From NCBI GenBank assembly GCA_021780695.1, contig JAJXYD010000044.1, forward strand, positions 1 through 64,000: DNA of 64,000 bases, given 5' to 3'. Of this stretch, positions 61,991-64,000 are shown piece by piece. The notes under the pieces are model-generated. The model saw only the letters and a program-made list of their open reading frames with translations. It was not told where the DNA came from and did no database searches. Source of the stretch: Deltaproteobacteria bacterium (GTDB lineage: Bacteria > Desulfobacterota > Syntrophobacteria > Syntrophobacterales > Syntrophobacteraceae). The position numbers and the translations under genes were made by a program. Every line of letters begins with the position of its first letter. Positions within the stretch are counted from its first letter, which is position 1.

Positions 61991-63136
61991 TCAATAGCGA
62001 AATATCGCCGCACCGTTTTTGCCGAACATTTCAGGCGAATCCACGCCGTAGACGTTTCCGCCGTTAAGGTAGGCGTGGGCAAAGGCAAGATCGAGCAGAT
62101 CCTCATCTCCTGTTTGCCGCAGGCGATGAACTTCGATGCTGCCCGAAGCCTGGTTGTAAATCCCCCATTGCCGTGCGTCGGTGTCCAGGAAAAGGGTCTC
62201 CACTCTACCCTCGGCGGCACCCGGTAAAATATCGCCTATATTGTCCGAGGCCAGCGGGCCGCCCAGAAGATCCTTAAAACGACGGATTGCCCGCTCCTTT
62301 TCCCTGCTGAAATGTGGCGCGACAAGCCGCAGGCCTTTTTTTTGCAATTCCGGAGAATCCACTTCGTCCGGGTTTCCTTCGATAAACTCGTTTAAAGTAT
62401 TTTTATATATTTGTACTTGCTTAAATAGTGGGAAAAGATACTCCACGCCGGCAAAAACCAGGGGAATTGTCTCCTGTCGAAATACGGGGTGAAGACTTTC
62501 CTTTAAAATTAGAAACCAGCGTCTGATGCGTTCCTTTTCGGATTCCGCCGCCCCGCCGTGACCGTGAACCATCGGAGAGCCCCCGGGACTGGAGGCCTGA
62601 GAACTCATTCTGAAAAGCGGGATTGTTTCCTCGTTGTAACCCAGCGCTTCCTGGATGCTGAGGGGAACACCCTTGAGTTCGACGTCGTTTGCGCCAAAAT
62701 CCGTGCACTCGATCAGACGCAACGACTTTTTGCTGACTGCCAGAATGAAGAATCTTTTGCAGCAATGAAGCAACGGTATCAAAGGCTTAAGATAGAATAG
62801 GGGGCCGATGTTGAGTCTTTCGTTAAACGCAACGGGTAACTTGAAGTGTCTGAAAAAGTCGGGGGAGAGGAAAATACTCAAGCCCTCGGCCATGCGGCGG
62901 GAGAAAAAAGCCTCGTTTAGAAGATCTCTTGCCGGCTGGAGGAGTTCCCTGGCTTCGGAGGAACGCATCCCTTCGGCCCCCAGTTCCTTTTCTGCCGCTC
63001 TTAGAAGATTATCGAGCCTGATCGGGTCCTGCAGAGTATCGCGTCCGGTTTTGTGCGTAGGCAGGTAGAGCGAAACGCACCACTTGCTCCTCGTGTGCAT
63101 GAGTTGTCTGATCTCATCCTGTAGGACAAAATCCAT
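61991..63136 (-). CDS. bacterial archaeo-eukaryotic release factor-like (baeRF) protein
   Basis: 381 residues. The opening (QLMHTRSKWCVSLYLPTHKT GRD region), PLFYLKPLIPLL...FFILAVSKKSLRLIECT, and the C-terminal ARQWGIYN...DLLDLAFAHAYLNGGNVYGV match the layout of baeRF family proteins, bacterial relatives of the eRF1 central and C-terminal domains. GVDSPEMF near the end replaces the eRF1-like loop. A GGxPxVHGHGG segment (about 200) is a glycine/His-rich loop. Start ATG at 63136 has AAAGGAGG 5 nt upstream. Ribosome rescue or ribosome hibernation roles are only proposed for the family. Confidence 0.72.
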   Translation of the reverse strand: MDFVLQDEIRQLMHTRSKWCVSLYLPTHKTGRDTLQDPIRLDNLLRAAEKELGAEGMRSSEARELLQPARDLLNEAFFSRRMAEGLSIFLSPDFFRHFKLPVAFNERLNIGPLFYLKPLIPLLHCCKRFFILAVSKKSLRLIECTDFGANDVELKGVPLSIQEALGYNEETIPLFRMSSQASSPGGSPMVHGHGGAAESEKERIRRWFLILKESLHPVFRQETIPLVFAGVEYLFPLFKQVQIYKNTLNEFIEGNPDEVDSPELQKKGLRLVAPHFSREKERAIRRFKDLLGGPLASDNIGDILPGAAEGRVETLFLDTDARQWGIYNQASGSIEVHRLRQTGDEDLLDLAFAHAYLNGGNVYGVDSPEMFGKNGAAIFRY

Positions 63137-63261
63137 CGTCGCCTCCTTTGCTTGCGGGATTGATCGCGCCTCTAACACCAAGTTAATCATAAGAGGGCTT
63201 CAATCCAGCCTTTCGAGCAGCCTGGAGGCACACGCAAACGGCCTTGCCCATTTATCGGCTC

Positions 63262-64000
63262 TTAGCCGTGCTCGAGCTCATGTTTGAGGTCCCTTTCGAG
63301 CAGTTCGGAGACCACGAGCATGGGGTCCTTTTCTTCGTAGAGAACACGATATATCTGCTCGCAAATCGACATTTGAACATCCATCTTTTTTGCAAGCATG
63401 TGGATGGCTTTTGCGGTTTCGACCCCCTCGGCCACCTGGCGCATTTCGCCAAGTATTTGAGCAAGTTTTTTGCCCTGTCCGAGTTTCATGCCGACCGTTC
63501 GGTTTCGGCTCAGATCTCCCGTGCAGGTGAGCAGCAGGTCTCCAATGCCCGCAAGACCGGAGAAGGTAAGGGGGTGGGCACCCATTTTTACCCCAAGCCT
63601 CGATATCTCCGCCAGCCCCCGGGTGATAAGAGCCGCCCGGGCGTTGTAGCCGAAGGCCAACCCGTCACATACTCCGGCTGCCAGGGCTACCACGTTTTTC
63701 GAAGCCCCCGCGACTTCGACTCCTATGACATCCAGGCTCGTGTATATGCGAAATCTGGGAGCCGAAAACGCCTTCTGGACCAGCCTGGTGATTTCCATGT
63801 CCGGTCCGGCAAGCGTCACCGCCGTCGGTACCGACCGCATCACCTCCTGGGCAAAGGAGGGTCCCGAGAGACATAGCAGCCTGACGGCGTTATTTTCCGG
63901 GAGCAGCTCTCTCCAAATCCCCGACATCGTTAGAAGCGTCCGGTTTTCAATTCCCTTGGTGGCGTTTACAATAATCGCATCCTCGCGCAGATGCGGCAGA
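63262..64000 (-). CDS. gpsA: glycerol-3-phosphate dehydrogenase [NAD(P)+], 5' end beyond window
   Basis: The 245 visible residues cover most of GpsA, which reduces dihydroxyacetone phosphate for phospholipid synthesis. The frame is open to the right edge and reads LPHLREDAIIVNATKGIE before the first internal Met at 63927, so the gene starts outside. Seen: NATKGIE, LSGPSFAQEV, the catalytic-Lys region GVEVAGASKNVVALAAGV, GLAGIGDLLLTCTG and RNRTVGMKLGQG. The C-terminal end is complete (stop at 63262). Confidence 0.95.
   Translation of the reverse strand, partial: LPHLREDAIIVNATKGIENRTLLTMSGIWRELLPENNAVRLLCLSGPSFAQEVMRSVPTAVTLAGPDMEITRLVQKAFSAPRFRIYTSLDVIGVEVAGASKNVVALAAGVCDGLAFGYNARAALITRGLAEISRLGVKMGAHPLTFSGLAGIGDLLLTCTGDLSRNRTVGMKLGQGKKLAQILGEMRQVAEGVETAKAIHMLAKKMDVQMSICEQIYRVLYEEKDPMLVVSELLERDLKHELEHG

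Overview
The window looks like the chromosome of an anaerobic, diderm, nitrogen-fixing bacterium, most likely a Desulfobacterota (delta-proteobacterial, Syntrophobacter-like) lineage. This is inferred from gene content, not from a search. The pointers are a compact anaerobe-type nif operon with nifI1/nifI2, a sigma-54 promoter and NifA; a single-chain 2-oxoacid:ferredoxin oxidoreductase; a NuoEFG-like NADH module; type IV pilus genes; and several lipoprotein and outer-membrane genes.

Layout. At 1-64 the 5' end of a minus-strand gene runs off the left edge. At 138-11143 the nif cluster lies on the minus strand: a sigma-54 promoter, then nifH-nifI1-nifI2-nifD-nifK-[2Fe-2S] ferredoxin-nifE-nifN-nifB, then nifA after a 256-bp gap. 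At 11438-15383 there is a mixed region with an AT-rich acyltransferase, a zinc-ribbon membrane protein, a small membrane protein coupled to an isochorismatase-family hydrolase, and a gene-free stretch with hairpins. At 15384-28425 a long minus-strand envelope operon carries a DUF4410 protein, an RND adaptor, two tandem and closely related RND pumps, an outer-membrane factor, a DUF3313 lipoprotein, DUF3300 and DUF2950. At 28992-37092 lie a GlcD-type oxidase, a NamZ/DUF1343 protein, a frameshifted lepB, pilMNOQ without pilP, and a YkuD-fold lipoprotein whose catalytic cysteine is glycine. At 37146-47534 is a redox locus: a NuoE/F/G-like operon on the minus strand, divergent from a fused PFOR-like enzyme and a PPDK-like protein with an unrecognised C-terminal half. 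At 47660-64000 are asnS, tRNA-Glu, OsmC, an OB-fold-like secreted protein, AMP nucleosidase, an Old Yellow Enzyme, dCMP deaminase, TrxB, an HlyD/ABC exporter, a CAP-domain protein, a glycosyltransferase-like protein, a baeRF-like protein and the 3' part of gpsA.

How the genes work together. The nif operon encodes nitrogenase reductase, the MoFe protein, the cofactor scaffold NifEN and NifB, with NifI1/NifI2 for post-translational control and NifA for transcription; nifV, nifU, nifS and nifX are not in the window. The 37-47 kb locus could couple NADH and ferredoxin to interconversion of acetyl-CoA, pyruvate and PEP, but the substrates are inferred. The 15-28 kb operon is a tripartite efflux system embedded in a set of uncharacterised exported proteins.

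Best candidates for something undescribed: the divergent NuoEFG-like / PFOR-like / PPDK-like locus, where the NuoE-like subunit carries an N-terminal ribbon-helix-helix-like segment and the shared intergenic region holds a promoter-embedded palindrome; and the twin-RND plus DUF3300/DUF2950/DUF3313/DUF4410 operon. All reading was by eye; no alignment, structure prediction or database search was run.
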